Origin: Parafrankia irregularis
GTDB taxonomy: Bacteria; Actinomycetota; Actinomycetes; Frankiales; Frankiaceae
Reading direction: 5' to 3'
Length of the DNA: 64,000 bases
Assembly (NCBI RefSeq): GCF_001536285.1
Contig: NZ_FAOZ01000006.1
Coordinates: 124,001-188,000 of the forward strand
Below are positions 21,368 to 30,834 of this stretch, in pieces. Numbering within the stretch: position 1 is the first letter of the stretch; every line of letters begins with the position of its first letter. The notes under the pieces were generated by a model. That model searched no databases. It saw nothing but the letters and a program-made list of their open reading frames with translations, and was not told the DNA's origin. The translations under genes were made by a program, and so were the position numbers.

Positions 21368-24300
21368 TCAGACACCCACGAAGGAGGCCGGAGCCGGGCG
21401 GTCGGCGGCTGCGGCCGAGTCGCGTGCCGCCGCCATCGCCAGGGCCTGGTTCTCGGCATCCACGAGCGCGCTGCTCAGCGGTACCTGGCTCCTGGTGACG
21501 GCGATCCCGACGGCGAGTGGAGCGGCCGACTCCCGCCGCCAGGCTCGGCGCAGCGCCGCGACGGCTGTTTCGGCACCTTCGCGGCCACCGGCCGGAACGG
21601 CCAGCACGAACTGCCGCTCCGCCCAGCGTGCGGAATGGACCGGGTCCTGCACCACGCCTCGTAGATCACGCGCGAAACGGGTGAGTCGCTGGTCCGGGCC
21701 AGTGCTCCGGGCCGTCGTCGGATGCCCGTTGCCGGCAGGCCCGCCGGCCTCTCCGGCCTCGCCGGCCTCTCCGCCGTTGACCTCTCCAGGCTCACCGGCC
21801 TCGCCGGGCACGTCGACGAGGCAGACCGCAGTGCCGGACGGGCAGTGACCGAGCTCGCTCAGAAAGGCCGACCTGGTGGCGAGACCGGTGGTGTTGTCAG
21901 TCCGGTGCCCGGGGCCGGGGCGCCCGGCGGTGAGCAGGCGACCGATCCCGTGGCCGGCCTGCCCCGTCAGCAGCCCGATCGCCTTGTCGAGCGCCGGGTC
22001 GATCACGGGATACGGGCTGGACCAGCGCAGGCACAACGCACCGACCACCCCGCCAGGGCCTGGCAGCGGAACGATGAGCACCGAGGAGATCTTCTCGGCT
22101 CGGGCTGTCTCGGCGTTGAATCCAGCGTAGGAGAGTGCATCGGGCACGAACAGCGGGCGGCGGGTCCGCAGCACGGTCCCGATGGCGGTCTGCTCCAGGC
22201 GACCGAACTTCTGCCCAGGTCGGATGATGGCCCTGACCCCCGGAGCCGTGGAGGAATCGACGGCGGTGAACCAGTCGGCGCCGGGCTGGTCCGCGACCAG
22301 CCCGGTCGCCGCGTCCGCGCCGGTCAGGTGACGCACCGCGTCGGCGAGCAGCCAGACCGCGGCAGGGACGTCTCCCCGGCAGTCAAGCTGCTCCAACGCC
22401 CGGGTGGTGTCGGTGACCGCCTCCAGCAGCGCGCACTCCCTTCGGGTGTCCATCATCGCGATGGTGTGCCGCGCGATGCTCTCCAGCGCCTCCCGCTGCC
22501 CCGGGCTGAGCCGCCGCGGGATGCGATCACTGATCGTGATGGCGGCGATCGCATGGCCGTCGGACGTCCGCACCGGCACGCCCGCGAGGAAGCGCACGAT
22601 CCGTGCCCGGAACGCACGGGTGCCGTGCGCGAACCGGGTGTCCAGCGTGGCGTCCGGGACCTCCATCATCTCGCCGGCCGCGACGGTGTGTGCGGCGATG
22701 CCGACCCTGGCCGGGACATCGGGCATCTCGTGGCCGAAACGGCCGACGTAGACCTCCGAGTCGGTGTCGACCATGATGACCGAGCCGACGTCACAGCCGG
22801 TCATCGCGGTCGCGAGCGCCGCGACGTCGTCCAGCGGGTAGGCCCGCTGCCGGAACACGATGTCGTAGCGGCGCACGGCGGCGATCCGGGCGGACTCCCG
22901 TTCGGTCAGCGGAGCCGGGACCCCGAACCTGCTCGCCTGCTCCGCCGTGAAGGTGACGTTCATGGTGCTCGGCACCGGGGGCTTACCCTGGTCGGGGCCC
23001 GATGGCAGATCGGGGCCCGGTGGCACATCGGGGCCCTGTCGCGCATCGGGGCCCTGTCGCGCATCGGGGCCCTGTCGCAGGTCGGCCCGCGACGCCCACC
23101 CGTCGCTGAGCACCTCGCCCACGTCGGTGGGTTCCTCACTCGCCTTCGCCGCCCGCTCGGCGAGCAGGCTCGCGAGCCCGTCGGGTGACCGAGGCCGGGA
23201 GATCGCGTCACCCTGCAGGATGTCGCAGCCGAGCTCGGTCATCAGGCGCAGGGTCCGCTCGTCCTCGACGCCCTCCCCGACGACCCGCAGGCCGAGGCGG
23301 TGGCCCAGATCGAGCACCGACCGGACGATCGCGGCGTCCTGCAGACTGCCGCGGACGTCCACCACGAAGCCTCTGTCGATCTTGACCTCGTCGAACGGCA
23401 GGGCCTTGAGCATCTCCATCGAGCTGTAGCCGGTGCCGAAGTCGTCCAGTGAGAGCTTCACGCCCTTGCTGCGCAGTTCGCGCAGCATCGCCGCGGCCCG
23501 GCCGGGCTGGGTGACCAGTGCGCTCTCGGTGATCTCCAGGGTCAGCAGGTCGGGCGGCAGCCGGTGACGAGCCAGAGCCGCGGTCACCAGGTCGGGAAGA
23601 TCGTCCAGAACGAGCATGCGGGGAGAGAGATTCACCGAGACCGGCACGTGCAGCCCCTGGCCGCGCCACACCGCACACTGACGCAGCGCCTCGTCGAGCA
23701 CCCACCGGGTCATCGCACCGATCAGCGCCGAGCGCTCCGCGATGGGCAGGAACGCGCCGGGCGGCAGCAGGCCACGGGTCGGATGGCGCCAGCGGACGAG
23801 CGCCTCGACCCCGACGATCCGCCCGGTCGCGACGGCCTGCGGCTGGTAGAAGACGATGAGCTCATCGTGGGCGATCGCCGTGCGCAGCTCGGTGTAGAGC
23901 GAGATCTCCCAGGAGCGCACCCCGGCGATGCCGACGTCCCACAGCCCGACCCGTTCGCCCTCCCGCTTCGCCCGGGACAGCGCGACGTCGGCGCACGGGA
24001 GCAGCGCGGCGGTCGTCTCCCCGTCCCGCGGCGCGACCGCGAGCCCCACGCTCGCCTCGACGCCGACGCTGGTGCCCCGCACGTCGAACGGACCCTCCAG
24101 CTGGCTCAGCACCGACATGGCGAGATCGCGCAGATTGCGGTCCCGGCGCTGCGTCGCCTGGGTCTGATCCCCCACCTGATCCCCCGCCGTGCCGGCAGGT
24201 TCCCCGGGGCCGGCCGAGTCAGCGCCGCCCGAGCCGGCGGCGGTGCCCGGTGCGCCCGGGCCACCGGGACCGGTGGGGCCGCCCGGCGGGCCGGTGATGA

Positions 24301-25171
24301 CCAGCGCGAACTCGTCACTGCCCAGACGGCCGATCAGCGACGGGCACGGCTTCACCCGGGCCAGCGCACGCGCGAACTGACGCAGCAGCTCGTCCCCGGC
24401 CTCATGCCCGAGTGCGTCGTTTACCTCCCGGAACCGGTTGATGTCGATCAGAAGGAAGGCGACCTCCTCACCCCGCTGACGCGCACCGGCGATCAGCGGG
24501 TCCGCGACGTGGGCCAGCCCGCTGCGGGCCACCAGCGATGTCAGCGGGTCGGAATGGGCCTGCCGGCGGCCCCACTGGAAGAGGCCGAACATGACCATGC
24601 AGCCGCCGAACGTACTGACCATCGCCGTGAGCAGCATCGCCGGTGGGTTGGCCAGGTCGGGATTGGCCCAGGCGGCGAGCAGCATCGAGCCGACCAGGGA
24701 CCCGGCCAGCGCCGCGGCCGACCGGAACCGGAGCAGCCCGGCGAAGCTGGCGATCCATGGGAACCACAGCAGAAACACCTCGCCCGCGTTGCGGGGATCG
24801 GCGTCCGCCGCCGCCAGGCCGAGCCCGACCGCCATCGACACGGCGGAGATCAGAGGAAGCCATTGCCGGTCGTCGCGTTCGTCGACCAGGTGCCGGATCA
24901 CGGTGAGGTTCGCCAGCGCGATGCCCAGCCCGGCGAGGGATCCGGGCCGGAGATAGCCCGGAGAGGCCGGCACGAAAACAATGATCAGGAAAAACCCGGC
25001 CATTCCGACCAGGAGAACTGCGAGCAGGCGGCGACCGTCAACCACGATCGGACTGCTGGGCACTCCTGGAGAATTCCCGCGCCCGACGCCCCCGACACCT
25101 CGCTGACCCGCGTCGGGCCTGCCACCGGACGTCCGACGTCCAGGCGCAGGGGCGTCAGCACCCAGCGGCAT
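21368..25171 (-). CDS. Membrane GGDEF-EAL-GAF-GAF-degenerate GGDEF protein
   Basis: 1267 residues. Order: about six membrane helices (45-175), a GGDEF domain (about 180-370) whose active motif reads GSDEF, a complete EAL domain (about 395-640), a Gly-Pro-Asp/Arg-Gln repeat linker, two GAF-like segments (about 735-890 and 905-1065), then a second GGDEF fold (TTGLATRSAFLSEL, ending near ALVDAENQALAM) with AERQF where GGDEF should be. EAL residues for catalysis are all present: EALVRW, NLSPRM, LEITES, LDDFGTGYSS, KIDRGF, GEGVED. So c-di-GMP hydrolysis is likely; synthesis is doubtful. The start is uncertain: there is no good ribosome site at ATG 25171. It converges on the M4 gene. Confidence 0.9.
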   Translation of the reverse strand: MPLGADAPAPGRRTSGGRPDAGQRGVGGVGRGNSPGVPSSPIVVDGRRLLAVLLVGMAGFFLIIVFVPASPGYLRPGSLAGLGIALANLTVIRHLVDERDDRQWLPLISAVSMAVGLGLAAADADPRNAGEVFLLWFPWIASFAGLLRFRSAAALAGSLVGSMLLAAWANPDLANPPAMLLTAMVSTFGGCMVMFGLFQWGRRQAHSDPLTSLVARSGLAHVADPLIAGARQRGEEVAFLLIDINRFREVNDALGHEAGDELLRQFARALARVKPCPSLIGRLGSDEFALVITGPPGGPTGPGGPGAPGTAAGSGGADSAGPGEPAGTAGDQVGDQTQATQRRDRNLRDLAMSVLSQLEGPFDVRGTSVGVEASVGLAVAPRDGETTAALLPCADVALSRAKREGERVGLWDVGIAGVRSWEISLYTELRTAIAHDELIVFYQPQAVATGRIVGVEALVRWRHPTRGLLPPGAFLPIAERSALIGAMTRWVLDEALRQCAVWRGQGLHVPVSVNLSPRMLVLDDLPDLVTAALARHRLPPDLLTLEITESALVTQPGRAAAMLRELRSKGVKLSLDDFGTGYSSMEMLKALPFDEVKIDRGFVVDVRGSLQDAAIVRSVLDLGHRLGLRVVGEGVEDERTLRLMTELGCDILQGDAISRPRSPDGLASLLAERAAKASEEPTDVGEVLSDGWASRADLRQGPDARQGPDARQGPDVPPGPDLPSGPDQGKPPVPSTMNVTFTAEQASRFGVPAPLTERESARIAAVRRYDIVFRQRAYPLDDVAALATAMTGCDVGSVIMVDTDSEVYVGRFGHEMPDVPARVGIAAHTVAAGEMMEVPDATLDTRFAHGTRAFRARIVRFLAGVPVRTSDGHAIAAITISDRIPRRLSPGQREALESIARHTIAMMDTRRECALLEAVTDTTRALEQLDCRGDVPAAVWLLADAVRHLTGADAATGLVADQPGADWFTAVDSSTAPGVRAIIRPGQKFGRLEQTAIGTVLRTRRPLFVPDALSYAGFNAETARAEKISSVLIVPLPGPGGVVGALCLRWSSPYPVIDPALDKAIGLLTGQAGHGIGRLLTAGRPGPGHRTDNTTGLATRSAFLSELGHCPSGTAVCLVDVPGEAGEPGEVNGGEAGEAGEAGGPAGNGHPTTARSTGPDQRLTRFARDLRGVVQDPVHSARWAERQFVLAVPAGGREGAETAVAALRRAWRRESAAPLAVGIAVTRSQVPLSSALVDAENQALAMAAARDSAAAADRPAPASFVGV
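23003..23083. repeat. 18-base tandem repeat in the linker of the GGDEF-EAL protein
   Basis: About four to five units resembling CGCGCATCGGGGCCCTGT, two of them identical. They code the repeated Gln-Gly-Pro-Asp-Ala-Arg linker between the EAL and first GAF domain. The unit length preserves frame. Confidence 0.8.
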
Positions 25172-25220
25172 CAGCGGCCCGCGGTGTCGGCGGCCAGCGG
25201 CCCGGAGTCAGTGGCCGGCG

Positions 25221-27941
25221 TCAGTGGCCGGCGTCATCCCAGGTGAGCCCGGAGCCGACACTCACCTCCAGCGGCACGGACATCTCGTAGGCGGCCCCCA
25301 TCTCGGCGCGGACCAGCGCCTCGACCTCCGACCGCTCGCCGGGCGCGATCTCCAGGACGAGCTCGTCGTGGACCTGCAGCAGCAGCCGTGAACGCAGGTC
25401 CCGCGAGCGCAGCGCCCGGTCGACACCCAACATCGCGATCTTGATGATGTCGGCGGCGGACCCCTGGATCGGGGCGTTCAGCGCCATCCGCTCGGCCATC
25501 TGCCGGCGCTGGGTGTTGTCGCTCGTCAGGTCGGGCAGGTAGCGCCGACGCCCCATGATGGTCTCGGTGTAGCCGTCGCGCCGGGCCTGGTCGACGACGC
25601 CGCGCAGGAAGTCCCGGACGCCGCCGAACCGGGCGAAGTAGGCGTCCATGTGCTCGCGGGCCTCGTCCGGAGCGATACCGAGCTGGCCGGCCAGCCCGAA
25701 CGCGGACAGACCGTAGGCCAGGCCGTACGACATCGCCTTGATGCGCCGCCGCAGCTCCGGGTCGACCTCCGAGACCGGCAGGTCGAAGGCCTGCGCGGCG
25801 ACGAAGGTGTGCAGGTCCTCCCCGGACGCGAACGCCTCGATGAGCCCCGCGTCGCCGGACAGGTGCGCCATCAGCCGCATCTCGATCTGCGAGTAGTCGG
25901 CCGTCAGCAGCGTCTCGTACCCCGGGCCGACGACGAACGCGCGGCGGATCTGGCGGCCCTGCGGGGTCCGGATCGGGATGTTCTGCAGGTTGGGATCGGT
26001 GGACGACAGCCGGCCGGTGGCGGCGATCATCTGGTTGAAGGTGGTGTGGATCCGGCCGGCGTCGTCGATCATCGGGATGAGCGAGTCGACGACCGTCTTG
26101 AGGCGGGCGACGTCCCGGTGGTGCAGCAGCACGGGGATCAGCGGGTGATCGGACTGGGTCGCCAGCCACGCCAGCGCGTCCGCGTCCGTGGTGTAGCCCG
26201 TCTTGATCTTCTTGGTCTTGGGCAGGGCCAGCTCGTCGAACAGGATCTGCTGGAGCTGCTTGGGCGAGCCGAGGTTGAACGACCGCCCGACGAGGCCGTG
26301 CGCCTGCCCGGCGACGTCCGCCACCTCGGCGCTGTAGTGCTTCTGCAGCTCGGTGAGGTGCTCCTCGTCGGCCGCGATGCCCGCGCGCTCCATCCGGGCG
26401 AGCACGTGCACCAGCGGAAGCTCCATCTCCCGCAGCAGCCGGGCCGCCGAACGGCGCTCCAGGTCACCGTCGAGCGCGGCGGCCAGCTCGAGCGCGGCGC
26501 GGGCGCGGATCGCGTCCGCCTCGGCCTCGTCCGCCTCGCCGGAACCGTCCAGGGTGAGCTGGCCGTTCGTCTCCGTGTCCGACTTGAGCTCGCGGTGCAG
26601 GTAGCGCAGTGTCAGATCGGCCAGGTCGAAGGAGCGCTGGCCGGGCAGGGCGAGGTAGGCCGCGAGCGCGGTGTCACTGGTGACACCGGCGAGAGCGAAA
26701 CCGGCCTCGGCGAGCGCCAGCATCGGGCCCTTGAGGTCGTGCCCGGCCTTGGCCCGGTCCGGGTCGGCGAGCCAGGCGCCCAGGGCCGCGGAGTCCGCCG
26801 CGGTCAGCGCGGTCGGGTCGATCCAGGCCGCGGCACCGTCGGCGGCGGCCAGCGCCAGCGCGGTGATCACACCCGTGCCACGGCCCCAGGAGCCACGCAG
26901 GTGCAGGCCTGTCCGGCCGGGGCCGGCGGCGTGCGCGGCGAGCCAGCCGGCGACCTCGTCCGGCCCGAGCATGGCCAGGTCGACCTCGAAGCCCTCGTCA
27001 GCGCTGGGGGGCGCCACCGCCAGCGCGGCGTACAGCCGCTCCCGCAGCACCCGGAACTGCAACGTGTCGAAGAGCTGGTGGACGGCCTCCCTGTCCCACG
27101 GGTGCAGGCGCAGGTCGGCCGGCCCGAGCTCCAGCGGCACCTCGCGCGCCAGCTCCGTCAACGACCGGTTGCGGATGACGTTCGCGAGGTTCGCCCGCAG
27201 CGAGGCCCCGGTCTTGCCGCCGATCTCGTCGGCCCGGTCGACCAGGTCGGCCAGCGAGCCGAACTGCTGGATCCACTTGGTGGCGGTCTTCTCCCCCACC
27301 CCCGGCACCGAGGGAAGGTTGTCGGACGGGTCGCCCCGCAGCGCCGCGAAGTCGGGGTACTGGATCGGGGACAGGCCGTACTTCGCCTGCACCTCGTCCG
27401 GCGTGAAGCGGGTCATGTCGCTGATGCCCTTGCGGGTCATCAGCACGGTCACGTGCTCGTTGACCAGCTGCAGCGCATCCCGGTCGCCGGTGACGATCAG
27501 GACGTCCATCCCCTCGCCCGACGCCTGGGTGGCCAGGGTGGCGATCACGTCGTCGGCCTCGTAGCCGGGGGCGCTCACCCCGGGCACGGCGAGAGCCTCG
27601 CAGACCTGGTGGATCAGCGCGACCTGGCCGACGAAGTCCGCCGGGGTCTCCGACCGGCCGGCCTTGTACTCGGCGTACTGGGTATGGCGGAACGTCGGCG
27701 TCGGCAGGTCCCACGCGACGGCGACGTGGGTGGGCTTCTCGTCCCGCAGGGCGTTGATCAGCATCGAGGTGAAGCCGTAGACGGCGTTGGTCGGCTGGCC
27801 GGTGCTCGTCGAGAAGTTCTCCACCGGCAGCGCGAAGAAGGCGCGGTAGGCCAGCGAATGCCCGTCCAACAGCAACAGCCGGGGACGATCCGCCACGGTA
27901 GCCGGGGACGCGGCGGACGGGGACGAAGTAGTCGCAGGCAC
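25221..27941 (-). CDS. polA: DNA polymerase I
   Basis: 906 residues. N-terminal 5' nuclease (LLLDGHSLAYRAFFALP, GYEADDVIATLA, TGDRDALQLV, DPSDNLPSVPGVGEKTA), a central 3'-5' exonuclease fold without the usual acidic residues, as in other actinobacteria, and the polymerase domain from about 480: motif A LTADYSQIEMRL, motif B RRRIKAMSYGLAYG, motif C LLQVHDELVLE. A Tyr occupies the position of Taq Phe667, as in mycobacterial PolA, which relaxes discrimination against dideoxynucleotides. The start is GTG with no ribosome site; TAGACT 6 bases upstream suggests a leaderless transcript. It diverges from the thioesterase gene. Confidence 0.98.
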   Translation of the reverse strand: MPATTSSPSAASPATVADRPRLLLLDGHSLAYRAFFALPVENFSTSTGQPTNAVYGFTSMLINALRDEKPTHVAVAWDLPTPTFRHTQYAEYKAGRSETPADFVGQVALIHQVCEALAVPGVSAPGYEADDVIATLATQASGEGMDVLIVTGDRDALQLVNEHVTVLMTRKGISDMTRFTPDEVQAKYGLSPIQYPDFAALRGDPSDNLPSVPGVGEKTATKWIQQFGSLADLVDRADEIGGKTGASLRANLANVIRNRSLTELAREVPLELGPADLRLHPWDREAVHQLFDTLQFRVLRERLYAALAVAPPSADEGFEVDLAMLGPDEVAGWLAAHAAGPGRTGLHLRGSWGRGTGVITALALAAADGAAAWIDPTALTAADSAALGAWLADPDRAKAGHDLKGPMLALAEAGFALAGVTSDTALAAYLALPGQRSFDLADLTLRYLHRELKSDTETNGQLTLDGSGEADEAEADAIRARAALELAAALDGDLERRSAARLLREMELPLVHVLARMERAGIAADEEHLTELQKHYSAEVADVAGQAHGLVGRSFNLGSPKQLQQILFDELALPKTKKIKTGYTTDADALAWLATQSDHPLIPVLLHHRDVARLKTVVDSLIPMIDDAGRIHTTFNQMIAATGRLSSTDPNLQNIPIRTPQGRQIRRAFVVGPGYETLLTADYSQIEMRLMAHLSGDAGLIEAFASGEDLHTFVAAQAFDLPVSEVDPELRRRIKAMSYGLAYGLSAFGLAGQLGIAPDEAREHMDAYFARFGGVRDFLRGVVDQARRDGYTETIMGRRRYLPDLTSDNTQRRQMAERMALNAPIQGSAADIIKIAMLGVDRALRSRDLRSRLLLQVHDELVLEIAPGERSEVEALVRAEMGAAYEMSVPLEVSVGSGLTWDDAGH

Positions 27942-27947
27942 GCGGCG

Positions 27948-27953
27948 AGTCTA
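27948..27953 (-). promoter_or_regulatory. -10 element for leaderless polA
   Basis: TAGACT (TANNNT) lies exactly 6 bases before the polA GTG. In actinobacteria this spacing marks transcripts starting at the first base of the start codon. No Shine-Dalgarno sequence is present. Confidence 0.55.
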
Positions 27954-28063
27954 GGACGTCGGTACGACAGGTCCGCGGACGTCCGGCAGGTGGCGAGTGC
28001 CGCGTCCGGCGAGGTTCGCCCGACTACGCCCGCCCGGCCTGCCCGCGGCCGCCGCCACGGCAC

Positions 28064-28069
28064 TAGGGT
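28064..28069 (+). promoter_or_regulatory. -10 element for leaderless thioesterase gene
   Basis: TAGGGT lies 7 bases before GTG 28077, the mirror arrangement of polA. The two -10 elements are about 110 bases apart on opposite strands. Confidence 0.5.
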
Positions 28070-28076
28070 TCAGGGC

Positions 28077-28523
28077 GTGCCCACACCGCCGACGAATCCT
28101 GACGAGCTGCTCAAGGCGTTCAACGAGCATCGGGGCGAGCTCGCCGAGCGCATGGGGATCGTGCTCACGGAGGTCAGCGCGCAGCGCGTGTCCGCCACGA
28201 TGCCGGTCGCCGGCAACCGCCAGCCCTACGGCCTGCTGCACGGGGGCGCCTCCGTGGTCCTCGCGGAGACGGTCGGCTCGGTCGCCTCGATGCTCTCCGC
28301 CCAGCCCGGCCGGATCGCCGTCGGCATCGAGATCAACGCGACGCATCACCGCGCGGCCACCGACGGGACGGTGACCGCGGTCGCCACCCGGATCCACGCG
28401 GGATCGACCCTGGCCACCTATGACATCCGGATCACCGACGAGGCCGGCCGGCCGGTGTGCACCTGCAGGCTGACCTGCATGCTCCGGGACCGCCCGCCCG
28501 GTTCCGGCTCGGTTCCCGGGTAG
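28077..28523 (+). CDS. Hotdog-fold thioesterase (PaaI family)
   Basis: 148 residues. The hotdog core is clear: YGLLHGGASVVLAETVGSVAS (catalytic region with His-Gly-Gly and the Glu on the long helix), VGIEINATHHRAAT, then a THIHAGSTLATYDIRITDE-like strand pair and VCTCRLTCML. Members hydrolyse aromatic or short acyl-CoA thioesters. The same kind of gene lies near polA and pdtaR in other actinobacteria. Start GTG 28077, probably leaderless. Confidence 0.88.
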   Translation: MPTPPTNPDELLKAFNEHRGELAERMGIVLTEVSAQRVSATMPVAGNRQPYGLLHGGASVVLAETVGSVASMLSAQPGRIAVGIEINATHHRAATDGTVTAVATRIHAGSTLATYDIRITDEAGRPVCTCRLTCMLRDRPPGSGSVPG

Positions 28524-28756
28524 CACCCGCCCGGTCCCCGGATGGCGCCCGCGCCGATCCCGGACAGTGCCCCGCTTCCCGGCGAGAACAGCTGCGTCAG
28601 AACACTCAGGCCACCTCGGCACACCCGCGGCGTTCCGCCCGCCCGGCCGTGCTGCTACTTTCGTCCCAGGTGGGAGCCCGGGGCGGCCGAGTAGAAAACG
28701 CCGGGCACGGGGAAGGTTCGGACGGCACCAAAGTCCTTCCCGGGCATCCGCCAGAG

Positions 28757-29815
28757 TCAGCCGGCTGACTCCTCCACATCCAGTTCCACCGCACCAGTCT
28801 CCGCCGCAAGTCGCTTCCCCACTTCTTCTTCCGGTGCCCCCTCCGGCACCGTCCGCTCCGGCACGGCCTGCTCCGCCTCGTGGCTGGCGCCCAGGTAGGC
28901 GTCACGCACCCGGGGATCACGCGCGAGATCCGCGGCGGTGCCCTCCAGCACCACGCTGCCGGTGTCGAGGACATAGCCCCGATGGGCTATCCGAAGCGCG
29001 GCCGCCGCGTTCTGCTCCACCAGCAGAACGGTCACACCGTCCGCGTTGATCTCCCTGATCACCGCGAAGATCGTCGCGACCAGCTTCGGAGCCAGGCCGA
29101 GCGACGGCTCGTCCAGCAGGATGAGACGAGGGCGCGCCATCAGCGCACGGCCGATCGCCAGCATCTGCTGCTCCCCACCGGAGAGGGTTCCCGCCGGCTG
29201 CCTGGACCGTTCCGCGAGCCGGGGAAACAGCGTGTGCACCCGCTCCAGCTCACGGCGCGTGCCCTCGCGCGAGCGGCGGGCATCGAGGAAGCTCCCCAGC
29301 GTCAGGTTCTCGGCGACCGACATGGCCGGAAAGATCCGCCGGCCCTCCGGGACGTGGCTGATACCGAGCGCCGCGACCCGATGCACCGGCAGGTTCGCCC
29401 CCGAGTCGCGCCCCGGGACCGGCTCGGCGGAGCTGGGGCGACCGCTGCCACGAGGCCTGGGGCGAGGTCTGCGGTGAAGGCCGGGACCGCGCCCGGGATC
29501 ACGGCTGGGGCCGGCGTTGGGGCCGGGGCCGGCGTTGGGGCCGGGGCTGGAGTTAGGGCCGCCGGCGAGCGGCGCGCCGTCGAACCAGACCGATCCGCGC
29601 ACAGGCGCCAGCAGCCCGGAGATCATCCGCAGGGTCGTGGTCTTCCCGGCGCCGTTCGCGCCCAGCAGGGCAACCACCTCGCCGGAGCGAACCCGCAGCG
29701 AGATCCCGCGAACGGCGGTGACCGCCCCGTAGGCGACCTCGACGTCCCGCACGTCGAGCAGCGGGACGTCATGGAGGCCGTCGGTGGTCCTGGCCGGAGT
29801 CGTCGCGGCGGTCAT
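28757..29815 (-). CDS. livF: Branched-chain amino acid ABC transporter ATPase LivF
   Basis: 352 residues; typical LivF has about 235. The ABC core is complete: Walker A GANGAGKTT, signature LSGGEQQMLAIGRALM, Walker B LILLDEPSLGLAP and the H-loop-like VEQN. The excess is a Pro/Gly/Arg/Asn-rich insertion of about 60 residues between the Walker A strand region and VAALGISHVPEGRRIFP, plus a C-terminal Glu-rich tail of ~45 residues. ATG 29815 overlaps the livG stop (ATGA). Works with LivG, LivM, LivH and LivJ to import branched-chain amino acids or amides. Confidence 0.93.
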   Translation of the reverse strand: MTAATTPARTTDGLHDVPLLDVRDVEVAYGAVTAVRGISLRVRSGEVVALLGANGAGKTTTLRMISGLLAPVRGSVWFDGAPLAGGPNSSPGPNAGPGPNAGPSRDPGRGPGLHRRPRPRPRGSGRPSSAEPVPGRDSGANLPVHRVAALGISHVPEGRRIFPAMSVAENLTLGSFLDARRSREGTRRELERVHTLFPRLAERSRQPAGTLSGGEQQMLAIGRALMARPRLILLDEPSLGLAPKLVATIFAVIREINADGVTVLLVEQNAAAALRIAHRGYVLDTGSVVLEGTAADLARDPRVRDAYLGASHEAEQAVPERTVPEGAPEEEVGKRLAAETGAVELDVEESAG

Positions 29816-30834
29816 CGTCGGCCCTCCCTGCCGTCGGCCCCATCGCCGGGCTGGCCAGCGGCCCGGTCTCCGGCCCGGTCATCGGCCCCGTCGTCGGCCC
29901 CGTCGTCGGAGTCGCCGAGGTAGGCCTCGATCACCGCGGGGTCGGACCTGATCTGCTCCGGCGACCCGGTGGCGATCACCCGGCCGAAGTTGAGCACGAC
30001 GATCGAGCGGGCCACGGCAGCCACCAGTCGGATGTCGTGCTCGATGAGCAACACGGAGACACCCTGGTCGACGATGGCGCGAATCAGCGCCACCAGGTCG
30101 CGCCGTTCCGACGCGGTGGCGCCGGCGGCTGGCTCGTCCAGCAGGAGCAGGGACGGGCTCGTGCCCAGCGCCCGGGCGATCTCCAGCCGCCGTTGCTCCC
30201 CGTAGGCCAGGCTGCCGGCCGGCCACCGCACCCGGTGCCGAAGCCCGACGAAGTCCAGCAGGAGATGGCTGCGCTCGAGGATCTCGCGTTCCTCCCGCCG
30301 CACGGCCCTGGTCGGCACCAGCCCGCGCAGCGCGCCCGCGCGGGCCCTGACCTCCACACCGACCTGCACGTTCTCGACCGCCGACATCTCGGGGAAGAGC
30401 CGGATGTTCTGGAACGTCCGCGCGATGCCGAGCCGCGCGACCCGGTGCGGGGACCGGCCGACGAGGTCGACCCCGCGCTCCCCCACACCCGCCAGGACCG
30501 AAGCGCCCGCCGGGCTTGCGGGGCTTGCCGGGGTTGCTGGGCTTGTCGGGCTTGCCGGGGCCGTCGGCCAGAACCGTGCGCTGCCCTGCTGCGGCCGGTA
30601 GGCACCGGTGAGACAGTTGAACAGGGATGTCTTGCCGGCCCCGTTCGGGCCGATGACAGCAAGGACGCTTCCCCGGCCGTGCCGCAGGGAGACCCCGTCG
30701 AGGCTGGTCAGCCCACCGAAGCGCAGGGTGACGTCCCGCACGTCGAGGATCGGGTCGGCCGCCGACGGCCGCGGCTGCGGAATCGTCCGCGAGATCGCCG
30801 CCGGAAGTGGCCGCGGAACCGTCGCGCCGCTCAA
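29812..30834 (-). CDS. livG: Branched-chain amino acid ABC transporter ATPase LivG
   Basis: 340 residues. Walker A GPNGAGKTS, signature LAYGEQRRLEIARAL, Walker B LLLLDEPAAGA and IEHDIRLV identify LivG. An Ala/Ser/Pro repeat of ~30 residues sits between Walker A and the RIARTFQNIRLFPEM-type region, and the last ~30 residues are Asp/Gly-rich repeats. The likely start is TTG at 30834: it overlaps the livM stop (TTGA) and has GGAGGT with 6-base spacing. No ATG or GTG in the frame gives the N-terminus ahead of ILDVRDVTLRFGG. Confidence 0.88.
   Translation of the reverse strand: MSGATVPRPLPAAISRTIPQPRPSAADPILDVRDVTLRFGGLTSLDGVSLRHGRGSVLAVIGPNGAGKTSLFNCLTGAYRPQQGSARFWPTAPASPTSPATPASPASPAGASVLAGVGERGVDLVGRSPHRVARLGIARTFQNIRLFPEMSAVENVQVGVEVRARAGALRGLVPTRAVRREEREILERSHLLLDFVGLRHRVRWPAGSLAYGEQRRLEIARALGTSPSLLLLDEPAAGATASERRDLVALIRAIVDQGVSVLLIEHDIRLVAAVARSIVVLNFGRVIATGSPEQIRSDPAVIEAYLGDSDDGADDGADDRAGDRAAGQPGDGADGREGRR

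Noticed and set aside
23003-23083. CRISPR array
   Set aside because: The repeats are 18 bases without spacers and lie in frame in a coding linker. No cas genes are nearby.
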